Program-made: the position numbers and the translations under genes | Source: Microbaculum marinisediminis | GTDB lineage: Bacteria; Pseudomonadota; Alphaproteobacteria; Rhizobiales; Tepidamorphaceae | DNA: 64,000 bases | Assembly (NCBI RefSeq): GCF_025397915.1 | Contig: NZ_JALIDZ010000003.1 | Location: 258,501-322,500 of the forward strand | Direction: 5' to 3' | The notes under the pieces: generated by a model | What the model was told of the DNA's origin: nothing | What the model saw: only the letters and a program-made list of their open reading frames with translations | Database searches by the model: none | Part shown: positions 17,531 to 26,967 of the stretch, in pieces | How the letters are laid out: every line of letters begins with the position of its first letter | Position numbering within the stretch: the first letter of the stretch is position 1

Positions 17531-18826
17531 TCAGTCGGCGTCCGTGTCAACGATTACAGCCCGGAAATCGTTGACGTTTGTGAACGTCGGGCCGGGAATC
17601 AACAGATCATCGAGACGCTCGAAGAAGCCGGTCGAATCGTTGTCTTCCAGAAATGCGTCAGCGTCGAGGCCGAGTTGGGAGGCGCGAGCGAGCGTATCCG
17701 GGGTGACGATGGCGCCGGCGGGATCGTCGGATTTGCCGCCGCCGCCGTCGGTTCCGTCGGTGTCGCCGGCAAGTCCCGAGATACCGGGGCGACCGTGCAG
17801 GGCGATCGCCAGCGCCAGCGCGAACTCCTGATTCGGCCCGCCGCGGCCACGGCCGCGCAGCGTTACCGTCGCCTCGCCACCCGACAGGATCGCGACCTTG
17901 CGGCCCTCATCGGCGCGTTTGCGGGCGCGTTCAGCGTGATCTCCGGCAAGATCGCGCGCATCGTCTTCCAGGTCGCTGCCGAGGACTTCCGTTTCGAAGC
18001 CGAGTTCGAGGGCTTTGCGTTCGGCGGCCGCGAGTGCCATCGCGGGCGTCGCGACGAGCCGGTAGGCTGCGTTCGCCAGGCGGGAATCGCCAGCTTTCGG
18101 CGTTTCGTTGGCGGGATCGGCGAGGGCCGCCGTGATCTCCGGGGCGGGCGTGATCGCGTATTTGTCGAGAACGGCGCGGGCGTCGGCGAGGCTGGTGGGG
18201 TCGGCGACCGTCGGACCCGAGGCGATTGCAGCCGGATCGTCGCCGGCAACATCGGAAATCGCCAGCGTCAGCAGCCGGGCCGGATAGGCGGCGGCCGCGA
18301 GCCGACCGCCCTTGATGCGCGACAAGTGGCGGCGGACCGTGTTGATCTCGCCGATGCGGGCGCCGGAGGCGAGCAGGGCGCGGGTCAGTGCCTGCTTGGC
18401 CTCGAGCGTCACGCCGTCCGCCGGTGCGATCCACAGGGCCGAACCGCCGCCCGACAGAAGCACCAGCACCAGGTCGTCGGGGCCGGCGGACGCGGCGCGT
18501 TCCAGCGTTTGCCCGGTCGCCGCGATACCGGCCTCGTCCGGCACAGGATGGGAGGCCTCGACCATGCGGATCCGCCGGGTCGGCCGTCCATAGCCGTAGC
18601 GGGCGATGGCGAGCCCCGTCAGACGGTCCGCTGGCAGGGACAGGGTGTCGAGGTAATGGCGCTCGGCGGCGACCGCCATGCTGCCGGCGGCCTTGCCGGC
18701 GGCGAGCACGATGATCCGGCCGGCCGGAGGCTCCGGCAGATGCGGTGGCAGGCAGCCGTCGGGATGCGCCGCGGCGACGGCCGCATCGAACAGGGTGCGG
18801 AGGGTATCGCGGTGGTCTTTGCTCAT
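17531..18826 (-). CDS. Glycerate 2-kinase (MOFRL family)
   Basis: 431-residue enzyme of the GckA/TtuD family that phosphorylates D-glycerate to 2-phosphoglycerate; older annotations call it hydroxypyruvate reductase. Visible are the N-terminal VLAAGKAAGSM loop, ASHPVPDEAG, the Gly-rich LLSGGGSALW turn, and the C-terminal MOFRL region with FALALAIALHG and GDTDGTDGGGGKSDDPAG. The product enters glycolysis above pyk, consistent with the neighbour. The ATG at 18826 is taken; a TTG at 18838 would overlap the transporter gene's stop. Confidence 0.9.
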   Translation of the reverse strand: MSKDHRDTLRTLFDAAVAAAHPDGCLPPHLPEPPAGRIIVLAAGKAAGSMAVAAERHYLDTLSLPADRLTGLAIARYGYGRPTRRIRMVEASHPVPDEAGIAATGQTLERAASAGPDDLVLVLLSGGGSALWIAPADGVTLEAKQALTRALLASGARIGEINTVRRHLSRIKGGRLAAAAYPARLLTLAISDVAGDDPAAIASGPTVADPTSLADARAVLDKYAITPAPEITAALADPANETPKAGDSRLANAAYRLVATPAMALAAAERKALELGFETEVLGSDLEDDARDLAGDHAERARKRADEGRKVAILSGGEATVTLRGRGRGGPNQEFALALAIALHGRPGISGLAGDTDGTDGGGGKSDDPAGAIVTPDTLARASQLGLDADAFLEDNDSTGFFERLDDLLIPGPTFTNVNDFRAVIVDTDAD

Positions 18827-18834
18827 CGGGGTGG

Positions 18835-19752
18835 TCAACCGGTCTGTCTGCGGCGGCGTGGGCGGGCGATCCAGACGCCCAGAAGGATCGCGGCGGCGCC
18901 CAGAAGCTGCATGCCGGTCATGTCCTCGCCGAGGATCATCCAGCCGAATACGGCGGCGGCCACGCCCTCCAGGAAGATCACCAGCGAGGAGAAGCCGGCC
19001 GGCAGATATCCGAGGGCGAGCGCCAGAAGCCCCTGGCCACCGGCATGGCTGATCAGCGCCAGGGCGATCAGCATCATCAGCCCCTTGGACGTGGCCGGAA
19101 ACAGGGTCGGCTCAAGGATCAGCGCGATCGCCAGCAGCACCGCGGCGGTCACCAGCGACGACATGAAGATGAGGCGCCCGGCCGGATGGTGCTTGCGGGC
19201 CGGACGGATCGCCAGGATGTAGGAGCCGAAGAAGCACGCGGTGATCAGGCCGAAGCTGTCGCCGAGCAGGTTGGACGGGGCGAAGCTGTAGCTCGATCCG
19301 AGCAGCAGCGCCGCACCGGCAAGGCCGGCGCCGAGCCCGACGACGATCTTCGGTCCGATCGCCTCGCGCAGGACGAACCAGGACAGGCTGACGACGAACA
19401 CCGGCGCCAGAGCCGCCAGGAAGGTGGCGTTGGCGACGGTCGTGTTCATGATCGCGAGGTGCCAGAAGAACAGGTCGCCGGCGAACAGGAGACCGGCCAC
19501 CAGGACATACCGGTCGAAACGGGGCGTGGTGGAGCCGGGGCCGCGGCGCGCCTCGTATGCCATCCAGGCGTAGAGTGCGGGCAGTGCCAGGGCGACGCGC
19601 CAGAAGGCGCTGGCGAACGGGCCGACCTCGGCGAGGCGGACGAAGATCGGCGAGGCGCCCATCGCCACGGCGCCGAGCGCCAGGGCGCCGAATGCGAACG
19701 CCGCCGTGCGTGCTTCTGACGCACCGATTTCGGTCTCGAGGACGCGCGTCAT
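18835..19752 (-). CDS. EamA/DMT-family inner-membrane transporter
   Basis: 305 residues with ten hydrophobic segments in two repeated EamA halves (the first begins AFGALALGAVAMG, the second near the GPKIVVGLGAGLAG helix). Members export or import metabolites such as amino acids, but the substrate cannot be told. The gene ends 8 nt before the glycerate kinase start, so the two are probably one transcript. Confidence 0.85.
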   Translation of the reverse strand: MTRVLETEIGASEARTAAFAFGALALGAVAMGASPIFVRLAEVGPFASAFWRVALALPALYAWMAYEARRGPGSTTPRFDRYVLVAGLLFAGDLFFWHLAIMNTTVANATFLAALAPVFVVSLSWFVLREAIGPKIVVGLGAGLAGAALLLGSSYSFAPSNLLGDSFGLITACFFGSYILAIRPARKHHPAGRLIFMSSLVTAAVLLAIALILEPTLFPATSKGLMMLIALALISHAGGQGLLALALGYLPAGFSSLVIFLEGVAAAVFGWMILGEDMTGMQLLGAAAILLGVWIARPRRRRQTG

Positions 19753-19888
19753 CGCTCTCCGTCCGGCCTCGGGTTGTGTATCCGCGCCGCGGGCACGTTG
19801 CCGCCGGCTTCGGGATCGCCTAAGAGTTCGCCATTCCTAGGGCAGCATCGCCCGCCCGTCACGCAGAATCGCCCGATCGAACCGTTCC

Positions 19889-20728
19889 ATGACGCGCGTA
19901 GCCGAGTATCCGACCTCCGACGCACCCGCGCGGGACGCTGCCGATCCATTCGTGGCGAGCGAAACGATTCCCGGCGCGGCCGAAACCGGCTGGCTGATCC
20001 TGTGCGATCACGCTTCGAACCGACTGCCGGCCGAATATGGCGACCTCGGCCTGCCGCCGGAGGAATTCGAGCGGCACATCGCCTACGATATCGGCGCGGA
20101 GGCCGTGTCCCGGCTCCTGGCAAGGGAGCTCGGTGCGCCGGCGGTGCTGTCGCGGTTCTCGCGTCTGCTGATCGATCCCAATCGCGGCGCGGACGACCCG
20201 ACACTGTTGATGCGGTTGTCGGATGGCGCGGTGGTGCCCGGCAACGCGCGGGCCGACGCCGCGGAGAAGGCGAAGCGGGTCGCCGCCTACTACGAGCCCT
20301 ATCATCGCGCGATCGAGACGGCGATCGAGGCGGCGATCTCGGCCGGACATCCGCCGGCGATCGTGTCGATCCACAGCTTTACGCCGCTCTGGCGGGGCAC
20401 CCGCCGGCCGTGGGAAATCGGCATCCTGTGGGACAAGGACCCGCGGCTCGCGGTGCCGATGATCGAGGCCTTCGCCGCCGATCCGCTGCTCACCGTCGGC
20501 GACAACGAGCCCTATTCGGGCCGCCTCAGGGGCGACACCATGTACCGGCACGGCACCCGGCGCGGCCTTGCGCACGCGCTCGTGGAGTTGCGCCAGGACC
20601 TGATCGCCGAGGCGCCGGGACAGGCGGAATGGGCGGGCCGGCTCGTCGACGTGCTGCGGGCCCTTGCCGGAGGCGAGGGGCTGAACGAGATTCGCCATTA
20701 CGGGTCCGGCGCGCCGGGCGAGACGTGA
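19889..20728 (+). CDS. N-formylglutamate amidohydrolase family protein (second copy)
   Basis: 279-residue FGase-fold hydrolase, distinct from the one at 1330-2223. Signatures: LILCDHASNRLPAEYG near 33-48 (metal-binding Asp/His), AYDIGAEAVSRLLA, LIDPNRG, YYEPYHRAIE and SIHSFTPLWRG. The variant DHASN in place of SPHSG places it in another FGase subgroup. Substrate uncertain. It is followed 34 nt downstream by the DUF1244 gene, a pairing common in this order. Confidence 0.85.
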   Translation: MTRVAEYPTSDAPARDAADPFVASETIPGAAETGWLILCDHASNRLPAEYGDLGLPPEEFERHIAYDIGAEAVSRLLARELGAPAVLSRFSRLLIDPNRGADDPTLLMRLSDGAVVPGNARADAAEKAKRVAAYYEPYHRAIETAIEAAISAGHPPAIVSIHSFTPLWRGTRRPWEIGILWDKDPRLAVPMIEAFAADPLLTVGDNEPYSGRLRGDTMYRHGTRRGLAHALVELRQDLIAEAPGQAEWAGRLVDVLRALAGGEGLNEIRHYGSGAPGET

Positions 20729-20762
20729 CGGTACCGGACGGACCGGAAAAGCGAGGCTTGCT

Positions 20763-21080
20763 ATGACCGAACTCGATCAAGAGACGCGCACCGAACTGGA
20801 AGCGGCGGCCTTCCGCCGGCTGGTGCAGCACCTGCGCGACCGCACCGACGTGCAGAACATCGACCTGATGAATCTTGCCGGATTTTGCCGCAATTGCCTG
20901 TCGAACTGGTATCGCGAGGCGGCAGAGGAACGTGGCCTGTCGGTCGACAAGGAGGACAGCCGCCTCGTCGTCTACGGCATGCCCTACGACGAGTGGAAAT
21001 CGAAGTATCAGACCGAGGCGACGTCAGAGCAGAAGGCCGCGTTCGCGGTCTCGCACGCGGCGACGCACAAGGATCATTGA
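20763..21080 (+). CDS. DUF1244 protein
   Basis: 105-residue cytosolic protein matching the DUF1244 family in length and signature: the central [20 protein letters not shown] segment (two Cys near 39 and 42), then [10 protein letters not shown]. Function unknown; a possible metal or redox role for the CRNC pair is speculation. It lies between the amidohydrolase and gapR on the same strand, with 29 nt to gapR, so the three are likely co-transcribed. Confidence 0.88.
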   Translation: MTELDQETRTELEAAAFRRLVQHLRDRTDVQNIDLMNLAGFCRNCLSNWYREAAEERGLSVDKEDSRLVVYGMPYDEWKSKYQTEATSEQKAAFAVSHAATHKDH

Positions 21081-21109
21081 GGCCACCTGGTCCAGAAACG
21101 GAGGACATC

Positions 21110-21364
21110 ATGAACGATACCGGCGGCATCGCCACCACCCAGTTGCATTCCATCGTTCAGCGTATCGAACGGCTGGAAGAAGAAAAGAAGGCGCTCGCCG
21201 ACGATATCCGCGATGTCTACGCCGAGGCGAAAGCGAACGGCTTCGACGTCAAGGCGCTTAGGACGATCGTCAAGCTGCGGAAGCAGGATACGGCCGAGCG
21301 TCAGGAGCACGAGGCGATCCTGGCTACCTATATGGTGGCGCTCGGAATGGTCACGGACGAGTAA
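21110..21364 (+). CDS. gapR: Nucleoid-associated protein GapR (DUF2312)
   Basis: 84-residue all-helical protein beginning after a clean GGAGGA ribosome-binding site at 21100-21105. Family features are [15 protein letters not shown], then [16 protein letters not shown] and the basic LRKQD segment. In Caulobacter GapR clamps overtwisted, AT-rich DNA ahead of polymerases and stimulates topoisomerases, and is needed for replication and cell cycle. It is followed by a hairpin with a TTCG loop that should terminate the operon. Confidence 0.92.
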   Translation: MNDTGGIATTQLHSIVQRIERLEEEKKALADDIRDVYAEAKANGFDVKALRTIVKLRKQDTAERQEHEAILATYMVALGMVTDE

Positions 21365-21368
21365 GGCG

Positions 21369-21391
21369 GAAGGGGCCTTCGGGCCCCCTTC
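21369..21391 (+). terminator. Hairpin after gapR
   Basis: The GGGGCC-TTCG-GGCCCC stem-loop (21372-21387) with A/T flanks that extend the pairing (one bulged C) lies 7 nt after the gapR stop. The T tract is short, so it is either a weak terminator or an mRNA-stabilising 3' structure. Confidence 0.6.
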
Positions 21392-21436
21392 GATGTCTCG
21401 GCGTAAGGTCTCGGCAGAAGGTCTTGGCGCAGGGGC

Positions 21437-23146
21437 TCAGCGCAGAGTGGCGGCGCGCTCTGCCCGGCGATCGGATACGCTGCCGGTCGTCATGGTGTCG
21501 GCAAGGCTCGCGAACTCATAGGTTCGCGTCGCCACCGGCGCCACCGCCGGACCGGTGAACCGGCGCATCGGATAGATGAGCTGCGGGCCGGCGGCGAACC
21601 GGTTGACCACGACGGGCCCGGATACCGCCGTCAAGGCGCCCAGATCGGTCTGATCGGGATGGCGCAGCACCACGAACCTCTCACCCCGCAGCGAATTGTC
21701 GCCACCCAGATAGGGCAGCAGCGCCTGGGGGCGGTAGTCGATGGCTACGAGCACCGGACGGTCGCGTACGGGAATCTCCGAGCCGGTGAACGTGGCCGCG
21801 AAGGGCGGCATCTCGGCGATCGGCCCGGTCGACGCGAGCGCGGTCGCCGTCGTCGGCTCTCTCTCCGGTGCAAGCGGAGCGGGCGTCGCCGCCCCGTCGC
21901 CGCCCCGGGCGATCAGCATGCCGATGGCGTCGGTTCCGGCCATCAACGGCCGTGCACGAGGCATCTGCGCGGCAATCGCCTGCGGCGAGACGCTGGCCGT
22001 CACCAGCGGCGTCTCGGTTGCCGCACTTTCGGAAGCCGGTTCAGCCATGGCCACCAGCACCGGTTTCGGTGTCGGGATGGGCGCGTCGGGCAAGGCCGCG
22101 ACGGCGGGCACGTCGGCAAGCGGCTTCGTACGCGGCATCGGCGCATCGGCGAGGGAGGCCACCACGGTCGGGACCTGCGGCGCCGGCGCGGGAGTCGCCG
22201 GAGTCGGGGCGACCTCGGCGGCCGGCGTCGGCGCGGCCTTCGCCGGCGCGTTCGAAGCGCCTTCCTCGTCGCCGTCCTCGCCGGATTCAAACAGCGCGGC
22301 GATCAGGCTGCGGCCGCCGCTGGTGCTGCCGCCGGTGCTTCTGGCCACGGCGGCCGGGGTGATCGCCACCGATGGATCGAGGCGGGGATAGTTGGCGACG
22401 GCGACCTGCCGGCTTCCCGATGAACTCGAAGAGGCAGAGGCGGTGCGCGAGCGCGCGCCACTTTGCACCGAAGCGACGGCCTGGTTGTAGCCGGGCATCG
22501 GCTTGCCGTCGGAGGGGATGTGAAGGGTCTTGCCGTCCGGGAACAGCTTTGCGAGCTGCTGCCGCGTCATCCGCGGCCAGTGGCGAACGCTACCGGTGTC
22601 CATGTGAACGAAGGGCGAGCCGGAGGTCGGGTAGTAGCCGACGCCGCCGCCCTGGAATTTCAGCGCGGTTTCGCGCAGCTTCTGCAGCGGTACGCCCGGC
22701 AGGTAGAAGTCCAGCGCCTTGCCGACCATGTGCTGGCTGGTCTTGGCGACGCCGCGCGAACGGGAACGCAGCATGGCATTGGTGACCGGCGAACGATAGC
22801 CGGATAGAACGTAGACCGGCGCCTGTGAGCCGACGGCGTTGCGCACCTCCCAGACGAGGTCCAGCAGGGCCGGATCCATGGTGGTGGATTCGTTGCGTCG
22901 CCAGTCGCGCAGGATGTAGTTGATCTTCTTCAGGCCCTCGGAGTCGTATCGTCCGTTGCGCTTGAAGGTGATGGTGACGGTCTCGCCGGTGTGGAGCTGC
23001 TTGAACGACAGCGTCCGGGTTTCCGAACGCGCCTCGGCTGTCAGGCCGTCGATGGCGACGAAAGCCAGTCCGTAAAGCGCAAACGCGCAGACAGCGCGTG
23101 CAACGCTGCGCACTCGTTCCGCCCCCGATTTACGCGTTCCCACCAA
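21437..23146 (-). CDS. DUF882 (M15-like) periplasmic peptidase with long disordered tail
   Basis: 569 residues. N-terminal signal/anchor at about 12-38. The DUF882/YcbK-like domain at about 45-200 has the metal-site elements SQHMVGKALDFY and FVHMDTGSVRHWP, typical of zinc M15/VanY-type LD- or DD-carboxypeptidase folds, and LSGYRSP. Residues from about 235 to 500 are Pro/Ala-rich and low complexity, then a C-terminal segment with VLRHPDQTDLG. It is predicted to act on peptidoglycan peptides or in the periplasmic matrix. Its neighbour on the same strand is an L,D-transpeptidase, consistent with wall remodelling. Confidence 0.85.
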   Translation of the reverse strand: MVGTRKSGAERVRSVARAVCAFALYGLAFVAIDGLTAEARSETRTLSFKQLHTGETVTITFKRNGRYDSEGLKKINYILRDWRRNESTTMDPALLDLVWEVRNAVGSQAPVYVLSGYRSPVTNAMLRSRSRGVAKTSQHMVGKALDFYLPGVPLQKLRETALKFQGGGVGYYPTSGSPFVHMDTGSVRHWPRMTRQQLAKLFPDGKTLHIPSDGKPMPGYNQAVASVQSGARSRTASASSSSSGSRQVAVANYPRLDPSVAITPAAVARSTGGSTSGGRSLIAALFESGEDGDEEGASNAPAKAAPTPAAEVAPTPATPAPAPQVPTVVASLADAPMPRTKPLADVPAVAALPDAPIPTPKPVLVAMAEPASESAATETPLVTASVSPQAIAAQMPRARPLMAGTDAIGMLIARGGDGAATPAPLAPEREPTTATALASTGPIAEMPPFAATFTGSEIPVRDRPVLVAIDYRPQALLPYLGGDNSLRGERFVVLRHPDQTDLGALTAVSGPVVVNRFAAGPQLIYPMRRFTGPAVAPVATRTYEFASLADTMTTGSVSDRRAERAATLR

Positions 23147-23228
23147 AAGAATTCCGTTCGAAGGTCCCGTCTAAGGCTCAGTCTAAACCCCCCGGCGACC
23201 GGCCGGAGGAATTCTTCGGCTTAAAAGG

Positions 23229-23243
23229 TTAATCCCTGATTAG
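23229..23243. promoter_or_regulatory. CtrA-like site upstream of the DUF882 gene
   Basis: TTAA-N7-TTAG (TTAA at 23229-23232, TTAG at 23240-23243) differs by one base from the CtrA consensus TTAA-N7-TTAA and lies 83 bp upstream of the DUF882 start in an AT-rich patch. CtrA controls cell-cycle and envelope genes in alphaproteobacteria. A single near-match is weak evidence. Confidence 0.3.
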
Positions 23244-23354
23244 GATATAACCTGATCTCAAATCATGGCGCATTTTGGCCCGCCGCGGAGTGTGGAGATC
23301 GAAAGCCGACTTTTCAACAGCCCGGGCGATTTGGTCGCACCTGTCTACCGGTCC

Positions 23355-25151
23355 TCAGCTGCCCAGGTTCATCGCCGCCTTCATGCGCGCGTCGTAGTCG
23401 TAGATGTCCGCGCGCTTCTGCGTTTCGCCGGCGTCGTCGACCCAAACCGTGAAATAGGTGAGGTGCACCGGGACGTGGCGCTTCATGGGCAGCGAACCGT
23501 TCTCGCCGCCCCCGATCAGGTGTTTGATGCGCTGGCCGTTGAGTTGTTCCTCGCGCGACAGCAGCGCGTCGGCGAACTCGACCGGCTTGTCGACGCGGAC
23601 GCAGCCGTGGCTGAAGGCGCGCGCCGACCGTGAAAACAGATTCCGCGTCGGCGTGTCGTGCAGGTAGACGTCGTGCTTATTGGGGAACATGAACTTCACC
23701 CGGCCCAGCGCGTTGGCGTTGCCGGGCGGCTGGCGGAACCGGAACGGCATGTTTTCCGGGTTCCACAGGCCCCAGTCCACCGATCGCGGATCGATCACCA
23801 TGTCGCGGCCGCCACCGGTGTAGATCACCTCCAGGCCACGGCGCGCGAAGAAGTCCGGGTCGCGGCGGATTTCCGGCATCATCTCCTTGGTGGCGATGGA
23901 GCGCGGTACGTTCCAGTAGGGATTGACGTCCACGTACTCGATCTCGTCGGAGAAGACCGGCGTTTGGTTTTCCGACGTGCCGACGATGACGCGGGTTCCG
24001 AATTCCACCGTTCCGTCGGTGATGACCCGGAGCCTGTATTCGGGAATGTTCACCCAGACGTGGTGTGTCCCCATCTCGCGCGGGACCCAGCGCCAACGCT
24101 CCATGTTGACGAGCACGTCGGCGACCGTGATGTCGCTGCCGCCGTTGAGCGCGGCGCGCGTCTGCGGGCCGATCACCCCGTCGACATCGAGGCTGGCGTT
24201 CTCCTGGAAGGCCTTCACGGCCTCTACCGTCGCATCGTCGTAGTCCCGTTCGCCCTCGCCCGTGACCGCAGGCAGGCCGAGGCGGGCGCGAAGCACCGGC
24301 ACACGCTCATCGGACATGCCGGGTTTCAGCGATTTGCCGTCCGGGATCTCCGGCGGTGTCTCTTCCGTCGTCCGCGTGCGCAGGTCCGCGAGCAGTTGCT
24401 TCAACGCGGCGAAGGCCGGGTGCTGAGGATTGAAGCTCTCCAGATAGGCGACCTTGTCGTCGGCCTTGCCGAGTCCCTCGATAACCGCCTTGCGCTCCGG
24501 ACGCACTGGAGCGGCGGTCATGAACTTGCCCAGCGTGGCCGGATCGAAGATGCCACCCTGCGCGTCGGCGGCGAATTGCATTGCCGCGACCGTCAGGACC
24601 AGCTCGGCGTTGGCGAGCGTCGCCGGATCGGCGGTGCCGGAAAGGCCGACATCGAGATCGGGCAGGACGTAGCGGATCGGATCCAGGCCGTAGGCATCCG
24701 CGTTCTCGAGACGACGGATGACCGCGCGGGCGGCGCCGTCGAACTTGCCGTCCTTGATCCAGAGCGGGGCGAATTGGCGCTCGGCGTAGAAGCCGACCAG
24801 CGCCGTGTGATCGGCCTTGCCGAACGCGTCGGTGTCCTTGAGTGCGGTCTCGAGCGCCGGCGGCAGCGGATCCGGGGCGGGCGGAGTGGCGTCCGCGACC
24901 GTCGGTTTCGTTTCGGTGGGGGCGGCGTCGGGCGCTTCCGTCGCGGCGGTCGCAGCCGGCTTATCGGACAATCCCGGGGATGCTCCCGGCGACGGGCTCT
25001 CCGTCTCTGCCGGCTTGGCGATCTCCGGCGTTTGCGGCTCGGGTACTGCGTCCTGGGCCCGGATGGGGAGCGTCCAGGCGACGGAGACGAGAAGGCTTGC
25101 GGCCAGCGAGCGAAGGATGGGGGTGCGCATGTGGAAACGTGTCCGATTCAT
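23355..25151 (-). CDS. YcbB-type L,D-transpeptidase
   Basis: 598 residues. Signal peptide at about 12-32, then a Pro/Ala/Glu-rich linker to about 90, a helical scaffold domain, a peptidoglycan-binding domain 1 (PVLRARLGLPA through DGVIGPQTRAALN at about 290-350), and the YkuD catalytic domain with SHGCVRVDKP, Cys517 being the nucleophile. It forms 3-3 crosslinks or attaches proteins to peptidoglycan in the periplasm; L,D-crosslinks are prominent in Hyphomicrobiales. The 208-bp gap to the DUF882 gene means each may have its own promoter. An internal Met at residue 8 is an alternative start. Confidence 0.92.
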   Translation of the reverse strand: MNRTRFHMRTPILRSLAASLLVSVAWTLPIRAQDAVPEPQTPEIAKPAETESPSPGASPGLSDKPAATAATEAPDAAPTETKPTVADATPPAPDPLPPALETALKDTDAFGKADHTALVGFYAERQFAPLWIKDGKFDGAARAVIRRLENADAYGLDPIRYVLPDLDVGLSGTADPATLANAELVLTVAAMQFAADAQGGIFDPATLGKFMTAAPVRPERKAVIEGLGKADDKVAYLESFNPQHPAFAALKQLLADLRTRTTEETPPEIPDGKSLKPGMSDERVPVLRARLGLPAVTGEGERDYDDATVEAVKAFQENASLDVDGVIGPQTRAALNGGSDITVADVLVNMERWRWVPREMGTHHVWVNIPEYRLRVITDGTVEFGTRVIVGTSENQTPVFSDEIEYVDVNPYWNVPRSIATKEMMPEIRRDPDFFARRGLEVIYTGGGRDMVIDPRSVDWGLWNPENMPFRFRQPPGNANALGRVKFMFPNKHDVYLHDTPTRNLFSRSARAFSHGCVRVDKPVEFADALLSREEQLNGQRIKHLIGGGENGSLPMKRHVPVHLTYFTVWVDDAGETQKRADIYDYDARMKAAMNLGS

Positions 25152-25197
25152 CAGGCAAACCTAGCGGTATTTGCCGGAAATCACCACCTGTTCCCGA

Positions 25198-26706
25198 TCA
25201 CTCCGCTGCGTCGAGTTCCAGTTCCTTCAGGCGCCGATACAACGTCGACCGCCCGATGCCGAGCCGGCGCGCGACTTCGCTCATGCGGCCGCGATAGTGC
25301 TCGACGGCAAATCGGATCAGGTCGGCCTCGATTTCATCGAGAGGCCTGACGTCGCCGTCTTCCGACAGGATGGGCACCACACCGCGCGCGGGGTCCGGAA
25401 GGCCCGTCGCGGCCGCGGGCAGGGTGGCGGGCCGCGGCACCTGCATCTGGGGGACGGCGTAGGATTCCCTTTGGGCGCTGAACTCGATCGTGGGGCGGGT
25501 CAGCTCGACGTCCTGGAAATCGTCGATCTGGGCGGCGATCTGCGGGAAACTGTCGACGTCGAGTTCGTTGCTGTCGGCCAGCACCACCGCCCGGAACACC
25601 GTGTTCTCGAGCTGCCGGACATTGCCCGGCCAGCGGTGGCGCATCAAGAGCGTCAGCGCCTCCGGCGTGATCGAGTCGACGCGCTTGCCTTCCTCGGCAC
25701 CAAAGCGCGTGAGGAAGTGCTTGACCAGGAGCGGAATGTCCTCGGTCCGCTCCCTGAGCGGGGGAACCAGGATCGGAAACACGTTGAGGCGGTAATAGAG
25801 GTCTTCGCGGAAACGCTTCTGACAAACCAGGTCGATCATCGAGCGGTTGGTGGCCGAGATCAGACGGAAATCGCTCTTCAGCGGCCTGCGGGCGCCGACG
25901 GGTTCCACCTCACCTTCCTGGAGGGCGCGCAGGAGCTTGACCTGCGCGTCGGGCGGCAGCTCGCCGACCTCGTCGAGAAACAGCGTACCGCCGTCGGCTT
26001 CAAGGAACTTGCCAACGCGCTTTTCGGTTGCGCCGGTAAACGCCCCCTTTTCGTGGCCGAACAGGGTCGATTCGACGAGATTCTCCGGTATCGCGCCGCA
26101 GTTGACGGCGACGAAGGATTTGCCGGCGCGCGTGCTGGAGCCCTGGATCGCCCGTGCGATCAGCTCCTTGCCGACGCCGGATTCGCCTTCGATGATGATC
26201 GGAATGTTCGAACCGGCGGCGCGCTCGCCGAGTTCGATGACGCGCTGCATCGCCGGCGAACGGGTCACGATGTCGTCGAAGGTCAGGGTACCGTCGACGC
26301 GGCGCTTGATCCGGGCGATCTCGCCTTCCAGCGCGTTGACCTTGAGGGCGTTGCGGATCGAGATCTCGAGCCGCTCGGGGCTTACCGGCTTCACGAAGAA
26401 ATCGATGGCACCGGCCCTGACCGCGCTGACCACTGTGTCGATGCCGCCGTGGGCCGTCTGGACGATGACGGGGCGGTAGAGGCCCTCCTTGCGCATGCGT
26501 TCCAGTGTGCCCATGCCGTCGAGATCGGGCATGACGAGATCGAGCACGATCAGGACGATTTCGCCCGCGTTCGGCGCGGTGAGGGCGGCTATCGCTTCAT
26601 CGCCCGTCTCCGCGGTTGCGGTCTCGAAGCCGAACCGCTGAACGGCGGTTTCCAGAATGCGACGCTGTACGGGATCGTCGTCGACGATCAGGATGCGCTC
26701 GGCCAT
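25198..26706 (-). CDS. Sigma-54-dependent response regulator (NtrC family)
   Basis: 502 residues. The receiver domain has D9-D10-D11 and phospho-acceptor D56 (LIVLDLVMP). The AAA+ domain has Walker A GESGVGKE (about 174-181), the sigma-54 contact loop GAFTGA (221-226) and Walker B GGTLFLDEVGEL. A Fis-type helix-turn-helix closes the protein (MSEVARRLGIGRSTLYRRL). It should activate RpoN promoters by ATP hydrolysis when phosphorylated. No sensor kinase is adjacent, so the stimulus is unknown. The start has GGAGG four bases upstream. Confidence 0.93.
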   Translation of the reverse strand: MAERILIVDDDPVQRRILETAVQRFGFETATAETGDEAIAALTAPNAGEIVLIVLDLVMPDLDGMGTLERMRKEGLYRPVIVQTAHGGIDTVVSAVRAGAIDFFVKPVSPERLEISIRNALKVNALEGEIARIKRRVDGTLTFDDIVTRSPAMQRVIELGERAAGSNIPIIIEGESGVGKELIARAIQGSSTRAGKSFVAVNCGAIPENLVESTLFGHEKGAFTGATEKRVGKFLEADGGTLFLDEVGELPPDAQVKLLRALQEGEVEPVGARRPLKSDFRLISATNRSMIDLVCQKRFREDLYYRLNVFPILVPPLRERTEDIPLLVKHFLTRFGAEEGKRVDSITPEALTLLMRHRWPGNVRQLENTVFRAVVLADSNELDVDSFPQIAAQIDDFQDVELTRPTIEFSAQRESYAVPQMQVPRPATLPAAATGLPDPARGVVPILSEDGDVRPLDEIEADLIRFAVEHYRGRMSEVARRLGIGRSTLYRRLKELELDAAE

Positions 26707-26967
26707 ACGTCCTCCAAGTCGAACGCGCCTGGTGGCGGTCCGGGGGGCTGTCCCATTTTGGGCATTGTGACCACCTCCGGTAAAAGGGGCCTTAAACTAA
26801 TTGGATAGCGATCCGGTGGGCGTTTTCGTCGAATTGCGGCCCGAAAGGTGCCGTTGTCCTTGATGCGTTGCGTTGCGAGGCTAATATCGCAGCTGTTTCG
26901 GCCGAAGGCGGACGGATGTTCGAAATCCTCGCCAGGCTAATTCCTGAAGCGAACGGAGAAATCGAGC

